Below, piece by piece: positions 1 through 9,320 of a stretch of DNA of 64,000 nt. The translations under genes and the position numbers were made by a program. The stretch spans positions 1,798,001 through 1,862,000 of the forward strand of contig NZ_JBEPJZ010000001.1 in assembly GCF_040496035.1 (NCBI RefSeq), written 5' to 3'. Every line of letters starts with the position of its first letter. Positions within the stretch are counted from its first letter, which is position 1. This DNA comes from Agromyces sp. SYSU T00194 (GTDB lineage: Bacteria > Actinomycetota > Actinomycetes > Actinomycetales > Microbacteriaceae). The notes beneath the pieces are model-generated. The model was not told the origin of the DNA, made no database searches, and was given only the letters and a program-made list of their open reading frames with translations.

Positions 1-2
1 CG

Positions 3-1463
3 TCGGGCGTCATCCCGGTGATGAAGCTGCTGGAGGACTCGTTCTCCTACGCCAACCAGCTCGGGGCCCGCCAGGGCGCCGGCGCCGTGTACCTGAGCGC
101 CCACCACCCCGACATCATGCGGTTCCTCGACACCAAGCGCGAGAACGCTGACGAGAAGATCCGCATCAAGACCCTGTCGCTCGGCGTGGTGATCCCCGAC
201 ATCACCTTCGAGCTGGCGAAGAACAACGAGGACATGTACCTCTTCTCGCCGTACGACGTCGAGCGCGTCTACGGCAAGCCGTTCGGCGACGTGGCCATCT
301 CCGAGCACTACCGCGAGATGGTGAACGACCCGCGCATCAAGAAGACGAAGATCAACGCGCGCCAGTTCTTCCAGACCCTCGCCGAGATCCAGTTCGAGTC
401 GGGCTACCCCTACATCGTGTTCGAGGACACGGTCAACAAGGCCAACCCGATCAAGGGCCGCATCAACATGTCGAACCTGTGCTCGGAGATCCTCCAGGTC
501 AACACGCCGACCACCTACCACGAAGACCTCAGCTACGCCGAGATCGGCAAGGACATCTCCTGCAACCTGGGGTCGCTGAACATCGCCCTCACCATGGACT
601 CGCCGAACTTCGGCAAGACGGTCGAGACCGCCATCCGCGGCCTCACCTCGGTGTCGAACCAGAGCCACATCTCGTCGGTGCGCTCGGTGGAGGACGGCAA
701 CGACAAGTCGCACGCCATCGGCCTCGGCCAGATGAACCTGCACGGCTACCTCGCCCGCGAGCACATCCACTACGGGTCCGCCGAGGGCATCGACTTCACG
801 AACATCTACTTCTACACGGTGCTGTTCCACGCGCTGAACACGTCGAACCTCATCGCCAAGGAGCGCGGCGAGGCCTTCGACGGCTTCGCCGACTCGAAGT
901 ACGCGTCGGGCGAGTTCTTCCGCAAGTACACGGATGCCCCGTGGGCGCCCGAGACCGAGCGGGTCGCGCAGCTCTTCGCCGACGCCGACGTGCACATCCC
1001 CACCCAGGAGGACTGGCGCGAGCTCGAGGCATCGGTCAAGGAGCACGGCATCTACAACCAGAACCTGCAGGCCGTGCCGCCCACCGGGTCGATCTCCTAC
1101 ATCAACAACTCGACCTCGTCGATCCACCCGATCGCCTCGAAGATCGAGATCCGCAAGGAGGGCAAGCTCGGGCGCGTGTACTACCCGGCGCCCTTCATGA
1201 CGAACGAGAACCTCGAGTACTACGAGGACGCGTACGAGATCGGCTACGAGAAGGTCATCGACACGTACGCCGCGGCGACGCAGCACGTCGACCAGGGCCT
1301 GTCGCTCACGCTGTTCTTCAAGGACACCGCGACCACCCGCGACATCAACCGGGCCCAGATCTACGCATGGCGCAAGGGCATCAAGACCATCTACTACATC
1401 CGCCTGCGGCAGCTGGCGCTCGAGGGCACGGACATGTCCGAGTGCGTCTCGTGCATGCTGTGA
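3..1463 (+). CDS. nrdE: Ribonucleoside-diphosphate reductase class Ib, alpha subunit (5'-truncated by window edge)
   Basis: Catalytic subunit that reduces ribonucleoside diphosphates to deoxyribonucleotides in the cytoplasm, with NrdF as radical-generating partner. About 486 C-terminal residues are visible; the family is about 700 long, so roughly the first third lies left of the window. The frame is open from base 3. Seen: the NLCSEI motif (codons about 474-491), whose Asn, Cys and Glu match the active-site N-x-C-x-E of the family, a second Cys in ISCNLGS, and a C-terminal CVSCML tail giving the CxxC pair that is re-reduced by glutaredoxin-like NrdH. nrdF follows after 38 bases on the same strand, the usual nrdE-nrdF order; nrdH and nrdI would be expected to the left. 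Identification is secure. Confidence 0.97.
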   Translation, partial: SGVIPVMKLLEDSFSYANQLGARQGAGAVYLSAHHPDIMRFLDTKRENADEKIRIKTLSLGVVIPDITFELAKNNEDMYLFSPYDVERVYGKPFGDVAISEHYREMVNDPRIKKTKINARQFFQTLAEIQFESGYPYIVFEDTVNKANPIKGRINMSNLCSEILQVNTPTTYHEDLSYAEIGKDISCNLGSLNIALTMDSPNFGKTVETAIRGLTSVSNQSHISSVRSVEDGNDKSHAIGLGQMNLHGYLAREHIHYGSAEGIDFTNIYFYTVLFHALNTSNLIAKERGEAFDGFADSKYASGEFFRKYTDAPWAPETERVAQLFADADVHIPTQEDWRELEASVKEHGIYNQNLQAVPPTGSISYINNSTSSIHPIASKIEIRKEGKLGRVYYPAPFMTNENLEYYEDAYEIGYEKVIDTYAAATQHVDQGLSLTLFFKDTATTRDINRAQIYAWRKGIKTIYYIRLRQLALEGTDMSECVSCML

Positions 1464-1471
1464 CCGTCTGA

Positions 1472-2521
<1,050 letters not shown>

Positions 2522-2566
2522 TCCCTCCCACAGATGTCCCGGGCGGGGTCCGGGCTCGCACAGAGA

Positions 2567-2596
2567 GGGGGCGGATGCGGCCGGCATCCGCCCCTT
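2567..2596 (+). terminator. Rho-independent-type terminator after nrdF
   Basis: Perfect 11-bp stem GGGGCGGATGC (2568-2578) pairing with GCATCCGCCCC (2584-2594), 5-base loop, then TT. It sits 46 bases after the nrdF stop and before the promoter of the next gene. The U tract is short, as is usual in high-GC Actinobacteria. Confidence 0.75.
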
Positions 2597-2643
2597 CGCG
2601 TGCGTGGTGTGCACGCACGCAACGGCGGCCGAAGCGGCGGGGC

Positions 2644-2649
2644 TAGGGT
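2644..2649 (+). promoter_or_regulatory. -10 hexamer TAGGGT, leaderless start at 2656
   Basis: TAGGGT fits TANNNT and ends exactly 6 bases before the GTG codon of the LLM gene. The transcript should therefore begin at or next to the start codon. No Shine-Dalgarno sequence is present. Confidence 0.5.
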
Positions 2650-2655
2650 GGCCGC

Positions 2656-3429
2656 GTGACCCGGTTCGCCCTCGCCGTTCCCCACTGGGGGCCGTTCGGC
2701 GACCCGCGCGAGGCGGCTCGCCTGGCCGCGCGGGCGGAGCAGGCGGGTTGGGACGGCTACTTCACGTGGGGCGGGTTCACCTCCGGAGACGCGCCACCGA
2801 AGACGTACGACCCGTGGGTCGTGCTCGCCGCCGTCGCGTCGACGACCTCGCGCGTGCGGATCGGCACGTGCATCGCACCGCTCCCGGCGTTCCCGCCGCA
2901 GGTCGTCGCGTCGATCGTGGCGAGCCTCGACGTGCTGTCGGGCGGCCGAATGACCCTCGGCGTCGGCATCGGCGACGTGGCGCGCAGCTTCGAGATGTTC
3001 GGCCAGCCCGGCGACGCCCGCACCCGTGCCGCGCAGCTCGACGAGGCGCTCGAGCTGATCGTCCGGCTCTGGAGCGGCGAGCGGGTCGTGCACCACGGCG
3101 AGCACTACGTCGTCGACGGGTTCACCCTCGCCGCGGTGCCGGTGCAGCACCCGCGCGTGCCGATCTGGGTCGGCGGCGACAGCGCCCCGGCGAAGCGTCG
3201 CGCCGCGCGGTGGGACGGGTGGATCGGCCCCGACAACGACCCCACCGAAGCGACGGTCGCCGACCTGCGTCGGATGCGCAGCGAGTTCTCCGACGCGGAG
3301 CACCCGGTGGAGCTCGTCTGGGCCGGCGAGCTCGACGACGCCGGCACCGCCGACTGGGCGATGATCCCGCTCGTGGGCTCCCGCGAGGAGTGCCTCGCCC
3401 TCGTCGATGCAGGCCCGGCTCGCGTCTGA
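2656..3429 (+). CDS. LLM class flavin-dependent oxidoreductase (luciferase-like)
   Basis: Probable FMN- or F420-using oxidoreductase of the bacterial luciferase-like monooxygenase superfamily; substrate unknown. 257 residues, slightly short for the family, with its usual marks: an N-terminal FALAVPHWGPFGDP strand, TSRVRIGTCIAPLPAFPP, DVLSGGRMTLGVGIGD, then VPIWVGGDSAPAKRRAARWDGW, where the cofactor phosphate site normally lies. The GTG start is chosen because a TAGGGT -10 element ends 6 bases upstream and homology begins at once. It stands alone between the nrd terminator and a nested hairpin at 3424-3491. The family assignment is firm; the cofactor is not decided by the sequence. Confidence 0.85.
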   Translation: MTRFALAVPHWGPFGDPREAARLAARAEQAGWDGYFTWGGFTSGDAPPKTYDPWVVLAAVASTTSRVRIGTCIAPLPAFPPQVVASIVASLDVLSGGRMTLGVGIGDVARSFEMFGQPGDARTRAAQLDEALELIVRLWSGERVVHHGEHYVVDGFTLAAVPVQHPRVPIWVGGDSAPAKRRAARWDGWIGPDNDPTEATVADLRRMRSEFSDAEHPVELVWAGELDDAGTADWAMIPLVGSREECLALVDAGPARV

Positions 3430-3491
3430 GGGACAGTTCTGAGCGTGAGGGCTGAAGATGTCGCCCTCAGGCCAAGGGATGGCCCTCAGAC
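3424..3491 (+). terminator. Nested stem-loops after the LLM gene
   Basis: Outer 9-bp arms GTCTGAGGG (3424-3432) and CCCTCAGAC (3483-3491) enclose a second stem TGAGGGC (3446-3452) with GCCCTCA (3463-3469). The left outer arm overlaps the LLM stop codon. Probably terminates or stabilises that transcript; there is no U tract. Confidence 0.45.
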
Positions 3492-3618
3492 GGTGGAGGG
3501 ACGGGTGGCCGCGCGGCGGTGGAGGGGCGGACGGGCGCGCAGCGTACGAGCGGTCGGCGGGCGAGCGCGCCGTGGGCGGGCGCGCGGGCGGGCGATGCCC
3601 ACGTGCGAGACTCGACCG

Positions 3619-4362
3619 GTGACCGACATCGAGCTGGCCCGCATCGCGGGCGGCACCGTACGGCTGCACGACGCGAGGCGGAAGGTGCGCTGGAGCGTCG
3701 AGCTCGAGCCGTTCGAGATCGGCGTGTTCCCGGTGACGCAGGAGCAGCTGGCCGAGCTGCTGGGGGAGACCGCGCACCACCCGCGGCGGCCGGCGACGGA
3801 TGTCAGCTGGCTGCGCGCGATCCGGTTCTGCAACGCGGCATCCGAGTGGGAGGGCCTCGACCCCGCGTACGCGTTCGACGGCGAGGAGGTCACCTGGCAC
3901 GTCGACGCCGACGGGTACCGACTGCCGACCGAGGCCGAGTGGGAGTTCGCCTGCCGGGCCGGCTCGACCCAGCCGCAGTACGGCCCGCTGGCCGAGGTCG
4001 CGTGGACGAGCGCCGACGGCGTCACCGCGCCGCAGTCGATCGGCGGCAAGCTGCCGAACCTGAACGGCTTGTTCGACACCCTCGGCAACGTGTGGGAGTG
4101 GTGCTGGGACCTGCTCGACCCCGCCCGGTACGACGACTACCGCGTGTTCCGCGGCGGTGGGTTCGCCGATGACGCCTGGAGCGTGCGCGCCTCGACCCGG
4201 CGCGGGGGAGCGCCGCGCATGCATCACGAGGACGTCGGGTTCCGCGTGGCCCGCGGCGGGTTCGACGGCACGGATGCCGCGCAGGGATGGTCGGCGCAGG
4301 CCGACCTCGAGCGTGCCGACGTCGACGGGCCGCTCCCGTCGGGGTGGACGCCGCGGCGCTGA
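3619..4362 (+). CDS. Formylglycine-generating-enzyme fold protein (SUMF1/FGE-sulfatase domain)
   Basis: 247-residue protein made essentially of one FGE/SUMF1-type domain. Visible signatures are IAGGTVRLHD at the N-terminus, PFEIGVFPVTQEQ, GYRLPTEAEWEFACRAGS, GNVWEWCWD, VFRGGGF and the closing VGFRVARGG. True formylglycine-generating enzymes carry a C-terminal pair of catalytic cysteines; here the equivalent stretch (STRRGGAPRMHHEDVGF) has none, so sulfatase activation is unlikely and another role of this fold should be assumed. The frame stays open upstream to 3445, but that part is arginine-rich low-complexity, so the GTG at 3619, directly before the conserved start, is chosen. No sulfatase gene is nearby. 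Confidence 0.75.
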   Translation: MTDIELARIAGGTVRLHDARRKVRWSVELEPFEIGVFPVTQEQLAELLGETAHHPRRPATDVSWLRAIRFCNAASEWEGLDPAYAFDGEEVTWHVDADGYRLPTEAEWEFACRAGSTQPQYGPLAEVAWTSADGVTAPQSIGGKLPNLNGLFDTLGNVWEWCWDLLDPARYDDYRVFRGGGFADDAWSVRASTRRGGAPRMHHEDVGFRVARGGFDGTDAAQGWSAQADLERADVDGPLPSGWTPRR

Positions 4363-4470
4363 GCGCGCGCGTGGTCGCGAGGCATCCGCTCGCCCCTCGC
4401 GAGGTCTCCGCTCAGTTCGCGGCGGCGACCTCGCGCGGCGGGTCATCCGCACAGCGTAGTGAGCGCCGGG

Positions 4471-4848
4471 TCAGGCGCGCATGCCCGCCGAGCCGAGCAC
4501 GCGCTCGACGGTCAGCTCGAGCACGATGCGCTCGGGATTCTCGCGCGGCTGCCGGTAACGGGCCGCATAGAGCTCCACGGCGAGGGCGACCGATTCGGGG
4601 TCGGTGGCGAGGCGCACCGGGCCCTCGAAGCTGATCCAGCGCGCGCCGTCGACCGTGGCGACGGTGGCGCGACCGCTCCGCTCGGCGTTCCGGAACTTCT
4701 GCGAGCCGCGACTGCCGATGACGCGCACGACGCCGTCGAGGTAGGTGATGCCGACGGGTACCGCGTGGATGCGGCCGTCGCGGCCGATCGTGGACAGTAC
4801 GGCGAGGTGGCGCTCTGCGAGGAACTCGCGGGCGGTGTCGGTGATCAT
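4471..4848 (-). CDS. PPOX-class (pyridoxamine-5'-phosphate-oxidase-like) probable F420/FMN-dependent enzyme
   Basis: 125-residue split beta-barrel flavin or F420 binding protein. Typical features are AREFLAERHLAVLSTIGRDGRIHAVPVG, then VVRVIGSRGSQKFRNAERSGRATVAT and WISFEGPVRLATDPE, matching the actinobacterial F420-dependent PPOX type. Its ATG overlaps the stop of the upstream ketopantoate-reductase-like gene by 4 bases (ATGA), so the two are translationally coupled. Substrate unknown. The assignment to this fold is solid; the F420 preference is inferred from the subfamily look only. Confidence 0.85.
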   Translation of the reverse strand: MITDTAREFLAERHLAVLSTIGRDGRIHAVPVGITYLDGVVRVIGSRGSQKFRNAERSGRATVATVDGARWISFEGPVRLATDPESVALAVELYAARYRQPRENPERIVLELTVERVLGSAGMRA

Positions 4849-5744
4849 CGACCGGCTCCGTATCGCTCGATCGCACCGAGCAGTGCGACGAGCAGCTCGT
4901 TCCGCGGCGTCGGGATGCCGTGCCGGGCGCCGGCGCGCACGATCGCGCCGTTGCGTGCGTCGATCTCCATCGGCCGCCCCGCGAGCCGGTCGGCGTGCAG
5001 CGAGTTGATGCCGTCGCCCGGGCCGGCCCGGTACGCGGCGACGATCTCGTCGGCGAGGTCGTCGGGCAGCTCGGCGCCCTCGGCACGACCAACGGCGACG
5101 GCCTCGTGGACGATCTCGCGCATCAGCTCGGCGACGGCGTCGTCGCGGGCGATGCGCGGCGGCGCCAGGGTCACGGCGTTCAGTGCGCCGACCGAGTTGA
5201 TGCAGAGCTTCCGCCAGAGCGCGGTCGTCATGTCGTCGGTGGTGCGCACGTCGAGCCCGGACCCGGCGAAGACCCGGACGAACGCGACGCCCGCCGGCGA
5301 GTCGGGCACGGTCAGCACCCCCGCCCCGCGCTGGCGCACGACCCCCGGTGCGGAACGCTCGGCCGGGAGGTCGATCATGACCGGCAGCAGGCGGTCGGAG
5401 TCGACCCAGGGTGCGAACCGCTCGACGTGCTCCACGCCGTTCTGCACGATCGCGACGCGCGTGGTCTCGTGCATGAGCCCGGGCAGCCACCGCGCGGCAC
5501 CCTCGGCGTCGTACGCCTTCGTGGTGACGAGCACCCAGTCGACGGGCGTCGCCTGCGCCGGGTCGGTGATGACGGATGCCTCGGCGCGCACCACGTGCTC
5601 CCCGTCGTGCAGCTCGAGCCCGCGGAACGGCGTGCGTACCGCGACCGTCACGTCGTGGCCGGCGCCCGACGCGAGCCGCGCTGCGAGCGCCGTGCCGATG
5701 GCACCCGGTCCGATGACGGCGATCGTGGATGTCGTGGTGCGCAC
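4845..5744 (-). CDS. Ketopantoate reductase family protein (ApbA/PanE)
   Basis: 299-residue NAD(P)H-dependent oxidoreductase. The N-terminal Rossmann motif IAVIGPGAIGTALAARLA lies at residues about 8-25, followed by the dehydrogenase core and the helical C-terminal domain (LWRKLCINSVGALNAVTLAPPR, then GINSLHADRLAGRPMEIDARNGAI), both diagnostic of ApbA/PanE proteins. Known members reduce 2-dehydropantoate in pantothenate synthesis, but many paralogues exist, so panE itself is not claimed. GTG start, with TAGCGT ending exactly 6 bases upstream (leaderless). It shares a 4-base overlap with the downstream PPOX-type gene. Confidence 0.85.
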   Translation of the reverse strand: MRTTTSTIAVIGPGAIGTALAARLASGAGHDVTVAVRTPFRGLELHDGEHVVRAEASVITDPAQATPVDWVLVTTKAYDAEGAARWLPGLMHETTRVAIVQNGVEHVERFAPWVDSDRLLPVMIDLPAERSAPGVVRQRGAGVLTVPDSPAGVAFVRVFAGSGLDVRTTDDMTTALWRKLCINSVGALNAVTLAPPRIARDDAVAELMREIVHEAVAVGRAEGAELPDDLADEIVAAYRAGPGDGINSLHADRLAGRPMEIDARNGAIVRAGARHGIPTPRNELLVALLGAIERYGAGR

Positions 5745-5750
5745 CGCACC

Positions 5751-5756
5751 ACGCTA
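5751..5756 (-). promoter_or_regulatory. -10 hexamer TAGCGT, leaderless start at 5744
   Basis: On the minus strand TAGCGT is followed by six bases and then the GTG of the ketopantoate-reductase-like gene. Confidence 0.5.
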
Positions 5757-5761
5757 GCGGG

Positions 5762-6043
5762 TCAGGCGGAGCGCAGGCCGGAGATGCGGATGACGCCGGC
5801 GCGAAGACCGTCGCCGGTGAGCTCGGACGTGCGCGTCAGCTCCGCATCCGACAGGTCGTACTCCGAGGAGAGGCGATGTCGGATCGCCGCCTCCTCGCCG
5901 TCGGGTCCGATCTCCTTGGCGTGCACGACCACGATGTCGAGCACGGTGCCGTCACCGTCGAGGACGGAGACCGCCCAGCCGGAGTTCTGTCCGAAGTCGT
6001 TCAGGTGCGGTCTGGCGAGACCGCTCAGCGTGTCTTCCCCCAT
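5762..6043 (-). CDS. Conserved-looking hypothetical protein, 93 aa
   Basis: Small soluble acidic protein with no signal peptide or membrane segment. Family not recognised. Readable segments are an N-terminal SGLARPHLNDFGQNSGWAV, a central VLDIVVVHAKEIGPDGEEAA and a C-terminal LTGDGLRAGVIRISGLRSA. The ATG at 6043 is preferred over the GTG at 6049, because a TAGAGT -10 element ends 6 bases before the ATG and would sit directly against the GTG. It is a separate unit between the ketopantoate-reductase gene and the divergent acyltransferase gene. Coding potential is supported by consistent G/C third positions and the promoter; function unknown. Confidence 0.6.
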   Translation of the reverse strand: MGEDTLSGLARPHLNDFGQNSGWAVSVLDGDGTVLDIVVVHAKEIGPDGEEAAIRHRLSSEYDLSDAELTRTSELTGDGLRAGVIRISGLRSA

Positions 6044-6049
6044 GGGCAC

Positions 6050-6055
6050 ACTCTA
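6050..6055 (-). promoter_or_regulatory. -10 hexamer TAGAGT, leaderless start at 6043
   Basis: Minus-strand TAGAGT, six bases (GTGCCC), then ATG of the 93-residue protein. Confidence 0.5.
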
Positions 6056-6106
6056 CGACTCCGCCCGCGCGGGCGCACCAGTGGGCGCGGACGTGCGCGA
6101 GCGGCG

Positions 6107-6112
6107 TAGCCT
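6107..6112 (+). promoter_or_regulatory. -10 hexamer TAGCCT, leaderless start at 6119
   Basis: TAGCCT, six bases (GAGGCC), then ATG of the acyltransferase gene. It is only about 50 bases from the divergent TAGAGT promoter. Confidence 0.5.
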
Positions 6113-6118
6113 GAGGCC

Positions 6119-7465
6119 ATGGGCGCTCGTGTCCATCCCGACAGCGCGATCGCGGCGGTGGACGCCGCGAACTTCGCGCTGGAGGGGAGCCAGCCGAACG
6201 TCGTGACCCTCGTCGCGCTGTTCGCGCCGGGCGGGTGGGTCGACCGGGAGGGTGACGCGGACGTCGGTCGCCTGCGGCGCGCCCTCGACGCCCGCGTGCG
6301 CGGCATCGAGGCGCTGTGCCGGCGTCCGGTGGAGCGGCACGGCGACTGGCGATGGGAGGCGGCCACGCCCGACCTCGCGCACCACGTGCGGGTCCTCGAC
6401 GGTCCCGGCCGGGCCGGAGTGGCGGATGCGCCCGAGTCGCTCGAGGCCGTGTGCGCACGCGTGGTCATGCAGCCGCTCGCGGCGGACCGCCCGCCGTGGG
6501 AGCTGCTGCTGGTGCCGCGGGCGCGGCCCGGGCGCTGCGCCCTGCTGATCCGGCTGCACCATGCCGTGGCCGACGGGCTCGCGGCCGAGGCGCTCGTCGG
6601 CGCGCTGGCCGATCCCGATGCGCCGGTCGACGGCGCCGCCGAGGGTGCCACGGTCGGGAAGCCGCGCTCCGGGGAGCCGCGATCAGGGGAGCCGCGATCA
6701 GGGGAGCCGCGCGCTGCGGAGCCCGGGCCCCGCGGCATCCGGAGCATCGCGTCGCGCGGCGCCCGCATCGTGGTGCAGGTCGCGGCGGTGTTCCGGCGGT
6801 CCGTCCGGTCGCGTACCCTCCTCGGCCCGCTCGGTGCGACGCGGGACGTCGCGTTCGGGGAGGTCGACCTGCGCGCCCTGCACGACGGCGCCCGGCGCCT
6901 CGGCGGCACCGTCAACGACGCGTTCCTCGCCGCGTACGGGCAGGGCATCCGCGCGGTGCTGCTCGCCGCGGGCGAGCCGCTTCCGGAGCGCGTGCCGATC
7001 TCGAACCCGGTGCGCCTCGACCGCCGCGCGGGGGAGGGGAACGCCACGGGGGTGATGCTCGTCGGCGTGCCGGTCGACCCCGACGACGTGCGCCCGGTCG
7101 TCGCCCGCGTGGCCGCGACCACGCGGTCCGCTGCGGCGCGCGCGCGTCGCGAGGGCACGTTCGAGCTCATGCGCGGCCCGCGCGTCGCCGCCCTGCTGAT
7201 GCGGTTCGCGACCACGCAGCGGGCCGTCGGGGCGATCGCGTCGAACCTGCCGGGCCCCGGGCGCGCGCTGCGCATCGACGGCGCGGAGCTCGAGGCCGCG
7301 TGGCCGCTCTCCCTGCTCTCGGGGAACGTGCGCCTCGGCGTGGTCGGGCTCTCCTACGCCGGATGCTTCCGGTTCGGCGTGCAGACCGACGCCGACCACC
7401 TGCCGCCGGCGCGCATGGTCGCCGAGGCGATCACGTCGTCGCTGCGGCGCATCGCCGCGGCGTGA
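6119..7465 (+). CDS. Wax ester synthase/diacylglycerol acyltransferase (WS/DGAT) family protein
   Basis: 448-residue O-acyltransferase expected to join acyl-CoA to alcohols or diacylglycerol, giving storage lipid or cell-envelope esters. The catalytic HHxxxDG motif is intact as HHAVADG at residues 147-153. The C-terminal half has the family's NLPGPGRALRIDG and LSGNVRLGVVGLSYAGCFRFGV segments. Between the halves (about residues 180-201) lies a linker of repeated SGEPR-type units encoded by a 15-bp tandem repeat at 6671-6715, not part of the family core. ATG start, leaderless -10. It stands alone; the YdeI gene converges on it with a 12-base gap. Confidence 0.85.
   Translation: MGARVHPDSAIAAVDAANFALEGSQPNVVTLVALFAPGGWVDREGDADVGRLRRALDARVRGIEALCRRPVERHGDWRWEAATPDLAHHVRVLDGPGRAGVADAPESLEAVCARVVMQPLAADRPPWELLLVPRARPGRCALLIRLHHAVADGLAAEALVGALADPDAPVDGAAEGATVGKPRSGEPRSGEPRSGEPRAAEPGPRGIRSIASRGARIVVQVAAVFRRSVRSRTLLGPLGATRDVAFGEVDLRALHDGARRLGGTVNDAFLAAYGQGIRAVLLAAGEPLPERVPISNPVRLDRRAGEGNATGVMLVGVPVDPDDVRPVVARVAATTRSAAARARREGTFELMRGPRVAALLMRFATTQRAVGAIASNLPGPGRALRIDGAELEAAWPLSLLSGNVRLGVVGLSYAGCFRFGVQTDADHLPPARMVAEAITSSLRRIAAA
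6671..6715 (+). repeat. 15-bp tandem repeat in the WS/DGAT linker
   Basis: Units at 6671-6685, 6686-6700 and 6701-6715; the first two are identical (GGGGAGCCGCGATCA) and the third differs only at its end. The repeat keeps the reading frame, adding five residues per unit. Confidence 0.85.
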
Positions 7466-7477
7466 GCGTTCCGCCGC

Positions 7478-8161
7478 TCAGCCGTTCGCCGGGCCGTCCG
7501 CATCGGCGGCCCGCGCGGCCTCGGCGGCCCTCGCGACCCACTTCGGCTCGTCGCCGTAGCGTTGCGACGGGATCATGCGCCCGGCGGCGCTCTCGTCGAT
7601 GAGCTGCTGGAGCCGGCGGTCGCGGGTCGCCTGCTGCTTCGCGGTGAGCACCCAGTTGGTCACGATGCGGCGGTAGCCGGCGGTGGCGGCGTTCCAGAAG
7701 GCGCCGGCAGGGGCGGAGGCCGCGAGTCGCTCGGCGTACTCGGGCGGGAGGTCCTGCGGCATCGTCTCGAACGAGTACCCGGTCGCCTGGTCGGCGCGTC
7801 GCCCCTCGAACGCCGCGATGCCGGCAGGGTGCATCCGTCCCTCGGCCGTCAGCCGCTCGACGTGCGCGATGTTCACGGCCGACCACACGCTCGTCGACTT
7901 GCGCGGGGTCCAGCGCTGGCGCCTCGAGTCGTCGTCGATGCGCTGCGCCACGGAGTCGATCCAGCCGAAGCAGAGCGCCTCGGGCACCGCGTCCTCCCAG
8001 GTGAGGCCGCGGTCGGGCACGTGCTTCTTGTACAGGCCCATCCAGAGCTCGGTCGCGGTGTCGTGGTGCACCACGAGCCAGGCGCGGAACTCCTCGGGCC
8101 CGGAGAAGAAGACGGCCGGGCGCTCGTCGGAGCCGCCGGGGGTGCCGATGGTGCCGGTCAT
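7478..8161 (-). CDS. YdeI/OmpD-associated family protein
   Basis: 227-residue soluble protein. It matches the YdeI/OmpD-associated family: FFSGPEEFRAWLVVHHDTATELWMGLYKK, then LTWEDAVPEALCFGWIDS, the RWTPRKSTSVWSAVNIAHVERL block, and a C-terminal helical segment with a FWNAATAGYRR motif followed by a tryptophan-rich tail. Members are widespread in Actinobacteria and of unproven biochemical role; some are linked to stress or peptide resistance. ATG start with CAGACT ending 6 bases upstream, so probably leaderless. Convergent with the acyltransferase gene. Confidence 0.85.
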   Translation of the reverse strand: MTGTIGTPGGSDERPAVFFSGPEEFRAWLVVHHDTATELWMGLYKKHVPDRGLTWEDAVPEALCFGWIDSVAQRIDDDSRRQRWTPRKSTSVWSAVNIAHVERLTAEGRMHPAGIAAFEGRRADQATGYSFETMPQDLPPEYAERLAASAPAGAFWNAATAGYRRIVTNWVLTAKQQATRDRRLQQLIDESAAGRMIPSQRYGDEPKWVARAAEAARAADADGPANG

Positions 8162-8167
8162 GCGTCG

Positions 8168-8173
8168 AGTCTG
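8168..8173 (-). promoter_or_regulatory. -10 hexamer CAGACT, leaderless start at 8161
   Basis: Minus-strand CAGACT (A at position 2, T at position 6), six bases, then ATG of the YdeI family gene. Confidence 0.4.
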
Positions 8174-8194
8174 GCACCGGCCGCCGACGGCGGC

Positions 8195-9232
8195 TCAGTC
8201 GAGCCGGCGCGTCGACTCGCGGACCACGAGCTCGGGCTCGAGCACGAAATGGTGCGGTGCCACCCCGGTCATGATCTCCTCGTGCAGCATACGGAAGGTG
8301 TTCGCCCCGAGACTGCGGAAGTCGAGCCGCATGGTCGTCAGGGGCGGGGAGAAGTACGCGGCCGACGGCATGTCGTCGATGCCGACGATCGAGTAGTCGT
8401 CGGGTGCGCGCAGCCCGCGGCGGTCCATCGCGCTCATGAAGCCGAGTGCGAGCTCGTCGTTCGCGGCCAGGACCGCGGTGAAGGCGGCGGGGTCGACCGT
8501 CGCTCCGGCGCGGTGGCCCGAGCCTGCGTTCCAGTCGGTGGCGTCGCCGGCGACCTGCGGGGTGAGGCCGGCTTCGGAGAGCGCGTCGCGGTAGCCCTCC
8601 TCACGAGCCTGCGCCTCGTTGCGCGTGCCGGGGCCCGCGACGTGCAGGATGTCGCGGTGGCCGAGCTCGACGAGGTGGCGCGTCGCCTGGTAGCCGGCGG
8701 TGTACGAGTGCATGGTCGCCGCATGCTCGGGCAGGATGGGACGCTCCGAGACGACGAGCACCGGCGTGGTCCGCTCGATCTCGCGCAGGATCGCGTCGGC
8801 ATCGCGGATCGGGGTGGACACGATGATGCCGTCGACCGGGATCGACACGAAGTGGTCGAGCGCCCGCCGCGCCTCGGCCTCCCAGCCGATCGCCTCGAAG
8901 TCGAGGTCGAGCTGGCTGATCGAGAGCGTGTACTCGGCCTCCCTCGCGGCCAGGCTGAGGCCCGTGAGCACGCTCGCGGAGCCGTAGTTCAGGGCGCCCA
9001 TGGTCAGCACGCCGACCGTGTTCGTGTGCGCGGAGCGGAGGTTGCGCGCCGAGAGGTTGCGCCGGTACCCGAGTTCGTCGATGGCGGACGCGACGCGCTC
9101 GCGGGTGTCGTCGCCGACGTAGCCGGTGCCGGTGAAGTAGCGCGACACGGTCTGCGTGGACACCCCGGCGAGCCGGGCCACGTCGGCCATGCTCGGTCGA
9201 CGGCCGGTGGGGGTGGTGGTGGGGCGGGACAT
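8195..9232 (-). CDS. LacI family transcriptional regulator (sugar operon 1)
   Basis: 345-residue repressor: N-terminal LacI helix-turn-helix (SMADVARLAGVSTQTVSRYF, residues about 14-33), hinge, then a periplasmic-binding-protein-like effector domain with MGALNYGSASVLTGLSLAAREAEY and the family ending VVGIDDMPSAAYFSPPLTTMRLDF-like segment. The ATG at 9232 is chosen because the frame upstream to 9310 has no homology-like content. It is divergent from the nucleoside-hydrolase/ABC operon across a 190-base spacer with two palindromic sites (9321-9361) that overlap its own probable promoter. So it likely represses both itself and operon 1, with the imported sugar or a derivative as inducer. Confidence 0.9.
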   Translation of the reverse strand: MSRPTTTPTGRRPSMADVARLAGVSTQTVSRYFTGTGYVGDDTRERVASAIDELGYRRNLSARNLRSAHTNTVGVLTMGALNYGSASVLTGLSLAAREAEYTLSISQLDLDFEAIGWEAEARRALDHFVSIPVDGIIVSTPIRDADAILREIERTTPVLVVSERPILPEHAATMHSYTAGYQATRHLVELGHRDILHVAGPGTRNEAQAREEGYRDALSEAGLTPQVAGDATDWNAGSGHRAGATVDPAAFTAVLAANDELALGFMSAMDRRGLRAPDDYSIVGIDDMPSAAYFSPPLTTMRLDFRSLGANTFRMLHEEIMTGVAPHHFVLEPELVVRESTRRLD

Positions 9233-9320
9233 GTCGGTGCGGGCTCCGGTCCGATGCGACTCTGCGTGTTCGACGAATGTAGCGCAATGTAACGATGAGG
9301 TAACGCTCATCCACAGTCTA

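Noticed and set aside
6671..6715. Possible CRISPR-like repeat.
   Set aside because: Units are directly abutting with no spacers and keep the reading frame; ordinary tandem repeat. No CRISPR array or cas gene was seen anywhere.
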